Assembly: GCF_004208535.1 (NCBI RefSeq)
Contig: NZ_SGIS01000036.1
Location: 14,603-51,570 of the forward strand
DNA: 36,968 nt
Origin: Sphingomonas populi
GTDB taxonomy: Bacteria > Pseudomonadota > Alphaproteobacteria > Sphingomonadales > Sphingomonadaceae
Direction of reading: 5' to 3'
Shown: one piece after another, positions 15,368 through 24,176 of the stretch
Layout: the number at the start of each line of letters is the position of its first letter
How positions within the stretch are numbered: the stretch's first letter is position 1
Made by a program: the position numbers and the translations under genes
Notes under the pieces: model-generated
What the model saw: only the letters and a program-made list of their open reading frames with translations
The model's database searches: none
What the model was told of the DNA's origin: nothing

Positions 15368-16252
15368 ATGAGCGTTAAAGTCATTGCGGAGGTCGGCTGC
15401 AACCACAAGGGCGAGATGTCGATCGCCAAGGAACTGATCAAGGTCGCGGCGGACTATGCCAAGGCCGACGTGGTAAAGTTCCAGAAGCGTAACAACCGTG
15501 AACTGCTGACCGAACAGCAATATAACACGCCGCACCCGAACCCGGCCAACGCCTATGGCGACACCTATGGCGCGCACCGCGAATATCTCGAATTCAACGT
15601 CGAGCAGCACCGCGAGCTGAAAGACTATTGCGAGTCGCTCGGCATAGAATATTCGACCTCGGTGTGGGACACGACCTCGGCGCGCGAAATGGCGACGCTG
15701 GCGCCCAAGTTGCTCAAGGTGCCCTCGGCGTGCAACCTCCACTTCGAGATGCTCGGCGTACTCGCCAACGATTTCGACGGTGAGATTCACCTCTCGCTCG
15801 GCATGACCACGCAGGCAGAGGAAGAACAGATCGTCGATTTCTTCGTGAAGAACGGTCGCGCGAAGGATGTCGTGCTTTACGCCTGCACCTCGGGCTATCC
15901 GGTCGCGTTCGACGATCTGTGCCTGCTCGAAATCACCCGGCTCACGGAAAAGTTCGGCGAGAGCGTCAAGTCGATCGCCTTCTCGGGCCATCATCTCGGC
16001 ATCGCCGCGGACATGGCCGCGGTCGCGCTCGGCGTGTCGTGGATCGAACGGCATTTCACGCTCGACCGGACCTGGAAGGGCACCGATCACGCCGCCTCGC
16101 TCGAACCCGATGGCCTGCGCCGGCTGAGCCGCGACGCGCGCGCGGTGAGCGCCGCGCTGCGCTACAAATCGACCGAGATCCTGCCCGTCGAGCAGGTCCA
16201 GCGCGACAAGCTCAAGTGGCGGCCCAAGCCCAACGCCGTAAAGGCCGCCTGA
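15368..16252 (+). CDS. NeuB-family nonulosonate synthase lacking the C-terminal SAF domain
   Basis: A 294-residue protein that corresponds to the TIM-barrel half of N-acetylneuraminate synthases, which condense phosphoenolpyruvate with an N-acyl-hexosamine. Visible are VIAEVGCNHKGEMSIAK at the N-terminus, VVKFQKR, LLKVPSACN, the HLSLGMTT strand, YACTSGYP, FSGHHLGI and IERHFTLDRTWKGTDHAASL with the metal-site His. It stops about where the antifreeze-like (SAF) domain of classical NeuB would begin, so that domain is missing. GGAG lies 6 bases before the ATG at 15368; the open frame extends upstream to 15251, but that part is not family-like. Together with the CMP-synthetase fusion it suggests a nonulosonic acid, but no NeuC/PseB/LegB-type hexosamine-supply gene is in the window. 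Confidence 0.82.
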   Translation: MSVKVIAEVGCNHKGEMSIAKELIKVAADYAKADVVKFQKRNNRELLTEQQYNTPHPNPANAYGDTYGAHREYLEFNVEQHRELKDYCESLGIEYSTSVWDTTSAREMATLAPKLLKVPSACNLHFEMLGVLANDFDGEIHLSLGMTTQAEEEQIVDFFVKNGRAKDVVLYACTSGYPVAFDDLCLLEITRLTEKFGESVKSIAFSGHHLGIAADMAAVALGVSWIERHFTLDRTWKGTDHAASLEPDGLRRLSRDARAVSAALRYKSTEILPVEQVQRDKLKWRPKPNAVKAA

Positions 16253-16290
16253 CCGCCGATGCCGAGAATGTTCAGCGCGTCGCATCCGGC

Positions 16291-17595
16291 ATGAAGCTTC
16301 TCTACGTCGGCGACAACAGCGACCGAATCAACTGGGGGTGCCGGGCGACGAGCATCGCGCTGCGGGAGCTGCTTGCGCGCGACCATGAGGTCATCGCCGC
16401 CGCGACCGGCAAGATGATCGAAGCGCGCTATCCGGTTTCCGACAGGATCGGCGATGCGCTCTACGGCCCGCTCGCGCAAAGGCTCTACCGCAAGAAGCTC
16501 CGCAAACTCCCAGTCGTCGGCCCGGCGGTGCTTCACCTGCTCGAACGGCTCGGCGATCCGGTCGGCCTCACGCTCGATCTCGACCGCAACATCGACAATA
16601 TCGATCGTGCCCGCGCCTATTCCGCGTTCGCGCGGGCGCTATTCGATGCGATCGAAGCCTGCGATGCGATCGCGGTGAACGGCGAGGGCGATCTGATCTT
16701 CACCACCCCGCCGCGCCAGAAATTGCTCTACATCCTCACCGTCTGCCGGTTGGCGCAGAGGCGCGGCAAGCCGGTCTATTATCTCAACGCGATGCTGTCG
16801 GAATGCCCGATCGACGGCATTCACCAGCCAACCGTCGATGTCGCGGCGCGCATCCTCGCCGACAGCGCCGCCGTCGTGGTCCGCGAAACGGCATCCTATG
16901 CGTTCGTTCAAGCGCACATGCCGGCGGTGCGCGCGACGATGTTGCCGGACGCGCTGTTCACCTGGCGCTATCATTTCACCCATTCGGACCGCCCGGCGCG
17001 CCCCGCGATCGAACGGCTGCTCCCCTTTTTCGAACATACCGGCCATGCGCCGCCCAAGGTCGCGGCCGGGCCGTATGTCGCGATCAGCGGGAGTTCGCTG
17101 GCGGCGCGCGATCCGGCGCGCGCGCGATCGACCTACACGAACCTGGTGCGCAAGCTGAAGGCGGTCGGCGTCCCGCTGCTGCTGATCCCGACCTGCGGCG
17201 GCGACCGGTTCCTCATCGACGTCGCCGCCGATACCGGCGTCGAGTTGCTCCCGCTGGAAACGCCGATCCTGGCCGGTGCCGCGATCCTCGCCAATGCGCG
17301 GGTGTTCGTCTCGGGGCGCTGGCACCCCTCGATCATGGCCGCGCTGGGTGGAACGCCGTGCGTGTTCCTCGGTTCGAACTCGCACAAGACGCTGAGCATC
17401 CAGACGTTGCTCGAATATCCCGACCCGCGCGAATTCAACGCCTTCCCCTCGAACGACGACACCGAGATCATCGTGCGGCAGACGATCGGCTTGCTTGCCG
17501 AAGGCGATACGCGGCGCGCGCAAATCCTCGACGTCTCGAAACGCCTCGCCGCCGATGCGGCGAAATGTCTGGACCTGTTGGAAACGCACGCTTGA
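16291..17595 (+). CDS. Polysaccharide pyruvyl transferase family protein
   Basis: A 434-residue protein of the CsaB/WcaK-type polysaccharide pyruvyl transferase family, which moves pyruvate from PEP onto a sugar as a ketal. The N-terminus MKLLYVGDNSDRINWGCRATSI carries the N-x-G-C/D feature. Further matches are AIAVNGEGDLIF, the YYLNAMLSECP stretch, VVVRETASYAF, the LLIPTCGGDRF strand and VSGRWHPSIMAALGGTPCVFLGSNSHKT (S-x-R-x-H motif near the C-terminus). The ATG at 16291 is the only plausible start; the open frame continues upstream inside the synthase gene without family sequence. It lies 38 bases after the NeuB-like stop and is probably co-transcribed. Confidence 0.8.
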   Translation: MKLLYVGDNSDRINWGCRATSIALRELLARDHEVIAAATGKMIEARYPVSDRIGDALYGPLAQRLYRKKLRKLPVVGPAVLHLLERLGDPVGLTLDLDRNIDNIDRARAYSAFARALFDAIEACDAIAVNGEGDLIFTTPPRQKLLYILTVCRLAQRRGKPVYYLNAMLSECPIDGIHQPTVDVAARILADSAAVVVRETASYAFVQAHMPAVRATMLPDALFTWRYHFTHSDRPARPAIERLLPFFEHTGHAPPKVAAGPYVAISGSSLAARDPARARSTYTNLVRKLKAVGVPLLLIPTCGGDRFLIDVAADTGVELLPLETPILAGAAILANARVFVSGRWHPSIMAALGGTPCVFLGSNSHKTLSIQTLLEYPDPREFNAFPSNDDTEIIVRQTIGLLAEGDTRRAQILDVSKRLAADAAKCLDLLETHA

Positions 17596-17654
17596 CGGAG
17601 GCCGCCCCGCGCCACAGCTTCGCCGGCCAGACGCGCTAGCCGCAGGAGACGATC

Positions 17655-18560
17655 GTGCGCCTCTCCAAGGACATCTGGCACCCGCTGATCGTACCGCTGC
17701 CGCTGGCGGAGATCATCGCGCGCGGCACGCTCGACGGGCTGCCGCTGCACTGGGCGCCGGGTCTCGAAAGCCTCCGCTTCCAGGCCGATCCGTTCGGCTA
17801 TTGGCGCGGCGGGCTGCTGTACGTGTTCGTCGAGACGTTCGACTATCGCCACCCGGTCGGCACGATCGACGTTTTGGTGTTCGACGCAGAATATCGCTTC
17901 GTCGGGCAGCGCCCGGTGCTGCGCGAACCGTGGCACCTCTCCTATCCCGTAGTGTTCGATGCCGAGGGCGAGACCTGGCTGATGCCCGAGGCGAATCAGT
18001 CGGGCCGGCTAACGCTCTACCGCGCGGTCACTTTCCCTGATCGCTGGGAGGCCGCGCTGACCATCACCGTGGATCCCGCGCCGGTCGATGCGACGCCGCT
18101 ATGGCACAACGGCCGCTGGTGGCTGTTCTACACCTCGACCGCCCACGGACAGGACGGCATGAGCGCCCTCAACATCGCCTTCGCCGACCGGCTCGCCGGG
18201 CCGTGGACGCCGCATCCCGGCAATCCGGTCCGCACCGGCCGGTCGAGCTCCCGTCCCGGCGGCACCCCGATCGTCACCGCCGACGGGCGTATCCTGCTGC
18301 CGGTGCAGGAGTGTTCGCGCACCTACGGCGGCGCGATCACCTTACTGGAGATCGAAACCCTCGACGAGACCCGCTTCGCGGCCCGCCCCGGCACGCGCTT
18401 CACCGCCCCCGCCGACGCCGCGCCCTTCGGCGCCGGGCTGCACACGCTCTCGGGCGCAGGACCGGCGACGCTGATCGACGTCAAGCGCATGACCGTCTCC
18501 GCCGAGGGGCTGATGCTACGCCCCAGGCGCGACCTCAACCGGCTGCTCGGCCGCGCTTGA
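17655..18560 (+). CDS. GINT1-type N-terminal domain (beta-propeller, GH43-like) protein
   Basis: A 301-residue protein that resembles the five-bladed propeller domain at the N-terminus of plant glucosamine inositolphosphorylceramide transferases and of some bacterial formyltransferase-like proteins. Visible pieces are FQADPFGYWRGGLLYVFVE, LSYPVVFDAEGETWLMPEA (twice-repeated blade pattern), ATPLWHNGRWWLFYTS and GGTPIVTADGRILLPVQ. No GT domain follows; the propeller is the whole protein. A role as a glycan-binding or glycan-modifying enzyme of the locus is inferred. The GTG start has AGGAG 6 bases upstream. It lies between the pyruvyl transferase and a GT4 gene, in one direction. Confidence 0.7.
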   Translation: MRLSKDIWHPLIVPLPLAEIIARGTLDGLPLHWAPGLESLRFQADPFGYWRGGLLYVFVETFDYRHPVGTIDVLVFDAEYRFVGQRPVLREPWHLSYPVVFDAEGETWLMPEANQSGRLTLYRAVTFPDRWEAALTITVDPAPVDATPLWHNGRWWLFYTSTAHGQDGMSALNIAFADRLAGPWTPHPGNPVRTGRSSSRPGGTPIVTADGRILLPVQECSRTYGGAITLLEIETLDETRFAARPGTRFTAPADAAPFGAGLHTLSGAGPATLIDVKRMTVSAEGLMLRPRRDLNRLLGRA

Positions 18561-18581
18561 GCAACCCTGGAGAACCCCCTA

Positions 18582-19712
18582 TTGGACGGGCATGGTCCAA
18601 CGCGCTGCGTCCCCGGTTTCGTACATCGTGACCCGACGCCCGTGACGCCCGCCAAACGCCTGTGCATCGTCGGCGGCTCGACCCGAGACCCCGGCGGCGT
18701 CGAAATCTTTTGCGCACGCGCGCTCGAGGCGGTGCGGACGCATTGGCCAGAATGCGATGTCCTCTGGTTGCAAGCTCACAGCGGCCATCTGACGCCCACC
18801 CGCCTGCCGCGCTTCCTCGGCGCCTTGCGCGCGTTCCGCCACGCCAACCGCGTGCCGATCGATGTGCTGTGGCTCAACGCCGCCAATCTGCCCGATCTGC
18901 TGTTCGTCCTGCTCGCCAAGGCGCTCGGCATCCGCGTGCTGGTGACGCTGCATCTCGGCGCCAACAGCCGCTTGCAACGCATCGCCGCGCTACGCTGGCT
19001 GTGCCGCACGCTGGCCGCGCGCGCCGACCGGATCGCCCTGCTGTTCGACGGCCAGGACGCCGAGATCGACCTGCCCGCGCATGTACCCCGGTCGACGATC
19101 CGCACCTTCCTGCCGCCGGAGAGCTTCGTTCCGCCCGGCGCGCCACCCGCCGAACCCGCGCTGCGGCTGATCCACGCCGGCCGGCTCTCCGAAGGCAAAG
19201 GCAGTCTCGCGATCGTCGATCTCTGCGCCGCGCTGGACCGCGCCGGGGTGCCTTTCACCGCGCGCATCATCGGGCGCGGCGACGAAGCGTTGATGCAGGA
19301 ACTCTACACGCGCATCGAAGCGAACGGTCTCAAGCCCCACATCGCCCTGTCCGACTGGCTCGATGGCCCCGCGCTGATCGCGGCGCTCGGCGAGGCGGAC
19401 ATCCTCGTCCACCTCTCGCGGCTCGACAGTTTCCCGCTGATCGTGCTGGAAGCGATGGCCGCCGGCACGCTCCCGATCGCGATCGATATGGCCGGCGTCC
19501 GCGCAATGACGGCGGCCTATGACGGCCATCTCGTCGATCCAGACGCGGCGGTCGTCGGTGCGGAAGCGTGGCTCGAAGCGACTAGCCTCGCCGATCTGCG
19601 TCGGCGCGGCACCGCGATGGGCGCGCGTGTTCGCGAGGACTATAGCTGGGCAGCCTGCGTCGCGACGCTCGCCGCCGCGATCGAGGCTATGCAGCCGGCG
19701 GCAACCGCGTGA
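18582..19712 (+). CDS. Glycosyltransferase family 4 protein
   Basis: A 376-residue GT-B enzyme. The N-terminal domain begins RLCIVGGSTRDPGGVEIFCA, with the usual glycine loop. The C-terminal donor domain has LRLIHAGRLSEGKGSLAIVD (GT4 phosphate-loop strand), then DILVHLSRLDSFPLIVLEAM, with the E-x7-E-like glutamate motif in SFPLIVLE. It would transfer a nucleotide-activated sugar on the cytoplasmic side. The TTG at 18582 is preceded by TGGAG at a good distance; a GTG at 18642 is an alternative that would drop 20 residues that are not family-like. Its 3' end overlaps the convergent GT2 gene by 26 bases. Confidence 0.83.
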   Translation: MDGHGPTRCVPGFVHRDPTPVTPAKRLCIVGGSTRDPGGVEIFCARALEAVRTHWPECDVLWLQAHSGHLTPTRLPRFLGALRAFRHANRVPIDVLWLNAANLPDLLFVLLAKALGIRVLVTLHLGANSRLQRIAALRWLCRTLAARADRIALLFDGQDAEIDLPAHVPRSTIRTFLPPESFVPPGAPPAEPALRLIHAGRLSEGKGSLAIVDLCAALDRAGVPFTARIIGRGDEALMQELYTRIEANGLKPHIALSDWLDGPALIAALGEADILVHLSRLDSFPLIVLEAMAAGTLPIAIDMAGVRAMTAAYDGHLVDPDAAVVGAEAWLEATSLADLRRRGTAMGARVREDYSWAACVATLAAAIEAMQPAATA

Positions 19713-20682
19713 ACGCGACCGAGGCGAGCGGACGCGTCGGCGGCACACGCCGCCGGAACAGCCCGCCGATCAGCCCGATCGCCAGCGCATTCCACATCGC
19801 GAACGAATAGAGACCGAGCGCAAGCGACCCGCGCCGCCACCCAAGCCACGCAACTGGCACGACCACCAGCGCCGCCGCGATCACCGGCGCGCACCACAGC
19901 GCCAGCACCAGCGCCAGCCACCACGCCGCGATCACCACCGCCTTGCGGAGATGCCCGAGCCGCCGCACCACCAAACCGAAATGCGGCTTGCCGAAGCTCG
20001 CCCGCAGCACCTCGCCTGCGCCGCCCATTTGGCCCGAGGTGAGCCGGTACAGCAGCAGCCGATACCCGTTGCCCGAATGGCCGCGATGCTCGACCGCAGG
20101 CACGTCGATCCGCACCAGCGTCCAGCCGCGACTGGTCAGCCGCGCGGCGAGATCAAACTCCTCGAACGAATGCAAATTGCGATCGGAGAAATAGCCGACC
20201 TCGCGAATCGCGCGCATCCGGTAGACGCCGCCGCCGTCGAGCCGGTCGACCGGCCCGGCGCGGCGATGCGCCTCGCGCGCCATCGCGGCGGCGCGGATCT
20301 GGAACTCCTCGGCTTCGAGATTGCGCTCGATCACCTGCCCGCCCACCCCGGCGACCTCGGGGTGCGCGTCGAGAAAAGCGAGGCTCGCATCGATGAAGCC
20401 GGGCACCAGCGCCATGTCACCGTCGATCAGGCAGAAATAGTCGGCGTCGAGATGCTGGAACGCAAGCTGCGCGCCGGCACCACACGATCGTTCAGCGCGA
20501 TTGGCAAGCTGCACGACCTCGACCGGCAATTTGCGCGCAATCTCGACAGTGGCGTCGCTCGAGCCGCTGTCGGCGAGCAGCACCGTGCCGCCATAGGGCG
20601 CGACCGCCGCCAGCGCGCTGCGCAACGCCGCCTCGATCTTGGCCGCCTCGTTGAGCGCCTTGATGCCGATCGCGATTCTCAT
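19687..20682 (-). CDS. Glycosyltransferase family 2 with C-terminal membrane helices
   Basis: A 331-residue GT2 enzyme. The N-terminal GT-A domain starts MRIAIGIKALNEAAKIEAAL and has LADSGSSDATVEIA, the metal motif DGDMALVPGF (D-x-D) and GGGVYRMRAIREVGYF. A later EEFDLAARL carries the catalytic-base-type Asp. Two or three hydrophobic segments at the C-terminus (about 235-310) anchor it in the inner membrane. The ATG overlaps the stop of the flippase gene (ATGA at 20679-20682), so it is translationally coupled and last in the export-system-2 operon. The donor and acceptor are unknown. Confidence 0.88.
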   Translation of the reverse strand: MRIAIGIKALNEAAKIEAALRSALAAVAPYGGTVLLADSGSSDATVEIARKLPVEVVQLANRAERSCGAGAQLAFQHLDADYFCLIDGDMALVPGFIDASLAFLDAHPEVAGVGGQVIERNLEAEEFQIRAAAMAREAHRRAGPVDRLDGGGVYRMRAIREVGYFSDRNLHSFEEFDLAARLTSRGWTLVRIDVPAVEHRGHSGNGYRLLLYRLTSGQMGGAGEVLRASFGKPHFGLVVRRLGHLRKAVVIAAWWLALVLALWCAPVIAAALVVVPVAWLGWRRGSLALGLYSFAMWNALAIGLIGGLFRRRVPPTRPLASVAFTRLPPAA

Positions 20683-21977
20683 GATGCCGCTGATAGCGCG
20701 GCGGCGGCGGCGCGCCCATACCAGAGCCGCGCGGCGCGCAGGATCAGCGCCGCGCACACCGCATCGCCAAGCGCCACGCCGAGGATCGACCACAGCGGCG
20801 GCGCGACCAGCAGCAGCGCCGCCACCGCCGCGACCGAGACGAACGCCGACCACAGGCTCGCCAGCGCGAGCGGACGGAACGCGCCGCCGGCCTGAAGCAA
20901 GGTGCCGTCAGGAATCCGCACCACCCGGAACAAAGCGGTCGTCATCCATAACGCCGCGCCAATCGCGAGCATGTGCTGGGAATAGTGCGGTGGATAGATC
21001 AGCCGTGGATCGAACCACAATAACATTGCGGTGGCGACGGCGGTCCCCAGCCAGCTTAGCAGCAGGATCGCTAGGAACAGCCGCACCGCGCGGCGCGCCT
21101 CGCCGAGATCGTCCGCGCCGATCGCCCGCGCGATCCGCGCGCGCTCGAACTCGGTCAGCGCGTTGAAGATAACCGTGATCGGGCGGATCAGGATCGCCGC
21201 CGCCGCAAGCGGCGCGAACGCGCCCGCGCCGAGGAAGCCGGTGACGAGATAAGCGTGCGCGTTGACGGTCGCCTCGGACGTCACCACGCCGAGCAGCGAC
21301 CAGCGGCCATGCGCGCGCCACACATTGCGATAGTTGGCGAGATGGGCCACGCTAAACGCAGCGATCTGTTCGGCGAGGACGGCGGGGCCGAAGGCGAGCA
21401 ACCCCGCCACCGTCGCGACGAGGAACACCGCATAAGCGCCGCCGGTGCCGCGCACGACGCCACCGAACAGCAGCGCCGTGCCGACCAGCAGCACGATGCT
21501 GTAGAGCAGGTCCGATCCGCTCACGCGGCGTTGCTGCGCGCGCGCATAGCCAAGCGCGCGCGCGAACCCGCGCAGCAGCGCGAGCGCGGCGAAGGCGGCG
21601 AACAGCGCGACTGCGCTCCACGTTTCGCCGACACCGCGCGCGATCAGCGCGAACGGCACGATCGCGATCAGCACGCCGAACAGATTGGCGGAGAGCATGG
21701 TTCGCGCCGGATCGAGCGTATCGTCGCCGCGCGGAGCGCTGAGCACCAGCGGCAGCGGCGCCCAAAACAAGGCCGACCAGATCGCCGAACCGAGCTGCGC
21801 CGCGATCAGCAGAAACGAAAAGCGCCCAAACCCAGCCGGATCGACCTGACGCAACAGCACCAGCGACAGCAGGAATTGCGCACCGGCCGAGCCGATCGGC
21901 CCGGCCAGCGCCAATCCGTAGCGCAGCAGATCCCCGGTGAGCGCCGGGCGGCGGTCAGCGCGTGCCACGCCGTTCAA
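20679..21977 (-). CDS. Wzx-like polysaccharide flippase (MOP superfamily)
   Basis: A 432-residue membrane protein with about twelve transmembrane helices and the look of the polysaccharide biosynthesis (MOP) family. It begins with an LLRYGLALAGPIGSAGAQFLL helix and LLRQVDPAGFGRFSFLLIA, the typical N-terminal Wzx segment. It would flip lipid-linked repeat units from the cytoplasmic to the periplasmic face for a Wzy polymerase. The open frame begins at a TTG without a good ribosome site; a GTG three codons later is equally possible. It lies 21 bases after the BY-kinase stop in the same operon. Confidence 0.85.
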   Translation of the reverse strand: MNGVARADRRPALTGDLLRYGLALAGPIGSAGAQFLLSLVLLRQVDPAGFGRFSFLLIAAQLGSAIWSALFWAPLPLVLSAPRGDDTLDPARTMLSANLFGVLIAIVPFALIARGVGETWSAVALFAAFAALALLRGFARALGYARAQQRRVSGSDLLYSIVLLVGTALLFGGVVRGTGGAYAVFLVATVAGLLAFGPAVLAEQIAAFSVAHLANYRNVWRAHGRWSLLGVVTSEATVNAHAYLVTGFLGAGAFAPLAAAAILIRPITVIFNALTEFERARIARAIGADDLGEARRAVRLFLAILLLSWLGTAVATAMLLWFDPRLIYPPHYSQHMLAIGAALWMTTALFRVVRIPDGTLLQAGGAFRPLALASLWSAFVSVAAVAALLLVAPPLWSILGVALGDAVCAALILRAARLWYGRAAAAALSAAS

Positions 21978-21998
21978 GCCACCCGGCGCGCGAGCGCG

Positions 21999-24131
21999 TC
22001 ACGCGCTCCGGTAATATTCGGCGTATTTGCGCGAGTAATAATAAAGGCCGCCGACCGATTCGGCGCCCTGGCCGACCATCGAATAGACCATACCGATCGG
22101 GTTGCTGCCATCGGTACGCAGCCAGTTGACCGCCGAGGACGCGGCCGAGGCGGGGGTTTCGTCCCACTTCACCACCATGATCGTCGCGTCCGCCAGCACC
22201 GCGAGGAAGCGGCCGTCGGCGAGGCCCATCAACGGCGGCAGATCGAGCACGATCTGGTCGTAGCGGCCGCGCAGCGTATTCAGCAGGTTTTCCATCGCGC
22301 CGCCGCCGAACAGATCCTCCGAGCTGAAATAGCGCGACACGACGAGCAACTGGTCGAGCCCCGGCACGTCGCCCGGCGTGATCGCCTCGTCGAGCGGCGC
22401 GTCGCCGTGGATGACCTCGACCAGACCGATGCGCGGCGGCGCGGTCTTGACCATGCGCTGCATGACCGCGCGGCGCACGTCGCACTCGATCAGCAGCGTC
22501 TTGGCGTTGGCGATCGCGAGCGTGCGCGCGAACGCGAGCGCGGTGGTGCTCTTGCCCTCGCTCGGCAGCGCCGAGGTGAATGCGATCACCTTGGGCGCGG
22601 CCTGCCCGCGCACGCCCAGCACCGCAGCGCGGACGATACGCAGCGATTCCGAGAAGAACGAGGTAGGCTCGGTGATGAGCAGATCGGCCGGATTGATGCC
22701 CTTGGCGACCTTGGGGATCGCCGCGAGCATCGTCAGGCCGAGCGTCCGGTCGGCATCTTCCGCCGAGCGCAAGGTGCCCGACATCAGTTCCTGCACCGCG
22801 ATCGTGGCACCGCCGGCGATCAGGCCGAGCACCAAAGCGGCGACGTAGAAGAGCGGCTTGTTCGGGCTGGTCGGCCGCGACGGCGCCTGCGCAACCTCGA
22901 CGATCTGCGCCTGCGCCAGAGACACGCGCGCCGCCTGCATGCTGTCCAGCGCCATCTGCGACATACGATCGTACAGCGCACGCTTGGCGGTCGCCTCGCG
23001 CTCGAGGCCATCGGCGATCACCGCGTTGCGGGTATCGCCCGCACGCCGGGTTTCAAGCTGCCCCATCGACTCGCGCAGGCTAGCGACGCGCGCTTGCGTG
23101 GAAGCAGCGGTCGCGGTCAGCGCGGAGATTACGCGCCGCGTCTCATTCTGAATTTGTACATCGACTGCGGCAAGCTGGTCGCGCACACGCAGCGTCTCGG
23201 GATGCTTCTCACCATAACGGACCTGAATCTCGCCGAGGTTGCGCACGATATCGGCGCGCTGGCTGCGCAACGCCTGCACCGTGGCCGAATTAAGCACGAC
23301 GCCGACCGAATCACGGCTGCCATGCGCCATCTGCGTGCGCGCGGCATCGAGATCGGACCGCGCTGCCGCCGCATCGGCCTGCGCCTGCGCGAGCGAGCCG
23401 GCAAGCGGAGTGATCTGCTGGTCGACAATCGTACTGCCGTTGGAGCCGCCGCCGTCGCTTTCGACGATCCCGGCCTTGGCGCGGTAATCGGCGACTTGCG
23501 CGTCGGCATTGCGGGCGTCGTCGGCAAGCTCCTTCAGCCGACGCTCAAACCATTGCGACTGGCGCTCGGCAGTCCCAGCTTTGTTGCCGGTCTTGGCGTC
23601 GATATAGCCTTGCGCGAAGGCGTTGGCCAACCTGGCCGATTTGACCGGATCAGCCGAAGTGAAGCTGATGTCGAGGATGTAGGTCAGCTTTTCACGGGAA
23701 ACATTCAGCTTCTTGAGGAGGGCCGCTGCAAGGACGCTCTCGCGATCGGACGCGGAGGCGAGGCCGGGTCCGCCCCCCTGCAAGGCTTTAGCGAATTCAG
23801 GATCGCGCTCGAGATGGAATTGCCGCACGATCGCACGCGCGATCGTCGGCGACTGAACCGAAGCAACTTCGGTATCGATCGCCTCCGGCGTCAATTCGGC
23901 CTTCCCATCCGCCGATTTGGTGGCGAGCGGGTTGAGCGACGGATCGATTCGCACCTTGGCCGTCGACGTGTAGGAGACCGGCAGGAACTGTACTGCGACG
24001 ATCCCCAGCACCGCCACCGCCGCGAACACGACGAGCAGCAGCAGCCACCGACGCATGACGGTGTCGCGGACCATCTGGATGATATCCGCAAGCTGGGCTT
24101 CGGACTCTCCGGCTTCCTGTCTGACTTCCAT
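21999..24131 (-). CDS. Wzc/GumC-like polysaccharide co-polymerase with BY-kinase domain (system 2)
   Basis: A 710-residue protein, the second co-polymerase of this kind in the window. TM1 lies at about 27-48 after a short acidic N-terminus; the periplasmic domain is rich in coiled coil and TM2 is at about 428-450. The kinase has Walker A SALPSEGKSTTALAFA (about 517-532) and Walker B DQIVLDLPPLMGLAD. The Walker A' segment reads LLIECDVRR, with Glu where most family members have the first Asp. The tail ends YYYSRKYAEYYRSA, six tyrosines for autophosphorylation. It is only distantly similar to the system-1 protein by eye, so this is not a recent duplication. It lies between the barrel gene (45-base gap) and the flippase gene. 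Confidence 0.92.
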   Translation of the reverse strand: MEVRQEAGESEAQLADIIQMVRDTVMRRWLLLLVVFAAVAVLGIVAVQFLPVSYTSTAKVRIDPSLNPLATKSADGKAELTPEAIDTEVASVQSPTIARAIVRQFHLERDPEFAKALQGGGPGLASASDRESVLAAALLKKLNVSREKLTYILDISFTSADPVKSARLANAFAQGYIDAKTGNKAGTAERQSQWFERRLKELADDARNADAQVADYRAKAGIVESDGGGSNGSTIVDQQITPLAGSLAQAQADAAAARSDLDAARTQMAHGSRDSVGVVLNSATVQALRSQRADIVRNLGEIQVRYGEKHPETLRVRDQLAAVDVQIQNETRRVISALTATAASTQARVASLRESMGQLETRRAGDTRNAVIADGLEREATAKRALYDRMSQMALDSMQAARVSLAQAQIVEVAQAPSRPTSPNKPLFYVAALVLGLIAGGATIAVQELMSGTLRSAEDADRTLGLTMLAAIPKVAKGINPADLLITEPTSFFSESLRIVRAAVLGVRGQAAPKVIAFTSALPSEGKSTTALAFARTLAIANAKTLLIECDVRRAVMQRMVKTAPPRIGLVEVIHGDAPLDEAITPGDVPGLDQLLVVSRYFSSEDLFGGGAMENLLNTLRGRYDQIVLDLPPLMGLADGRFLAVLADATIMVVKWDETPASAASSAVNWLRTDGSNPIGMVYSMVGQGAESVGGLYYYSRKYAEYYRSA

Positions 24132-24176
24132 AAGCGTCCTGTTATCCTGCTAGAAGCGTTCTGTCCCGGGAAAGTA

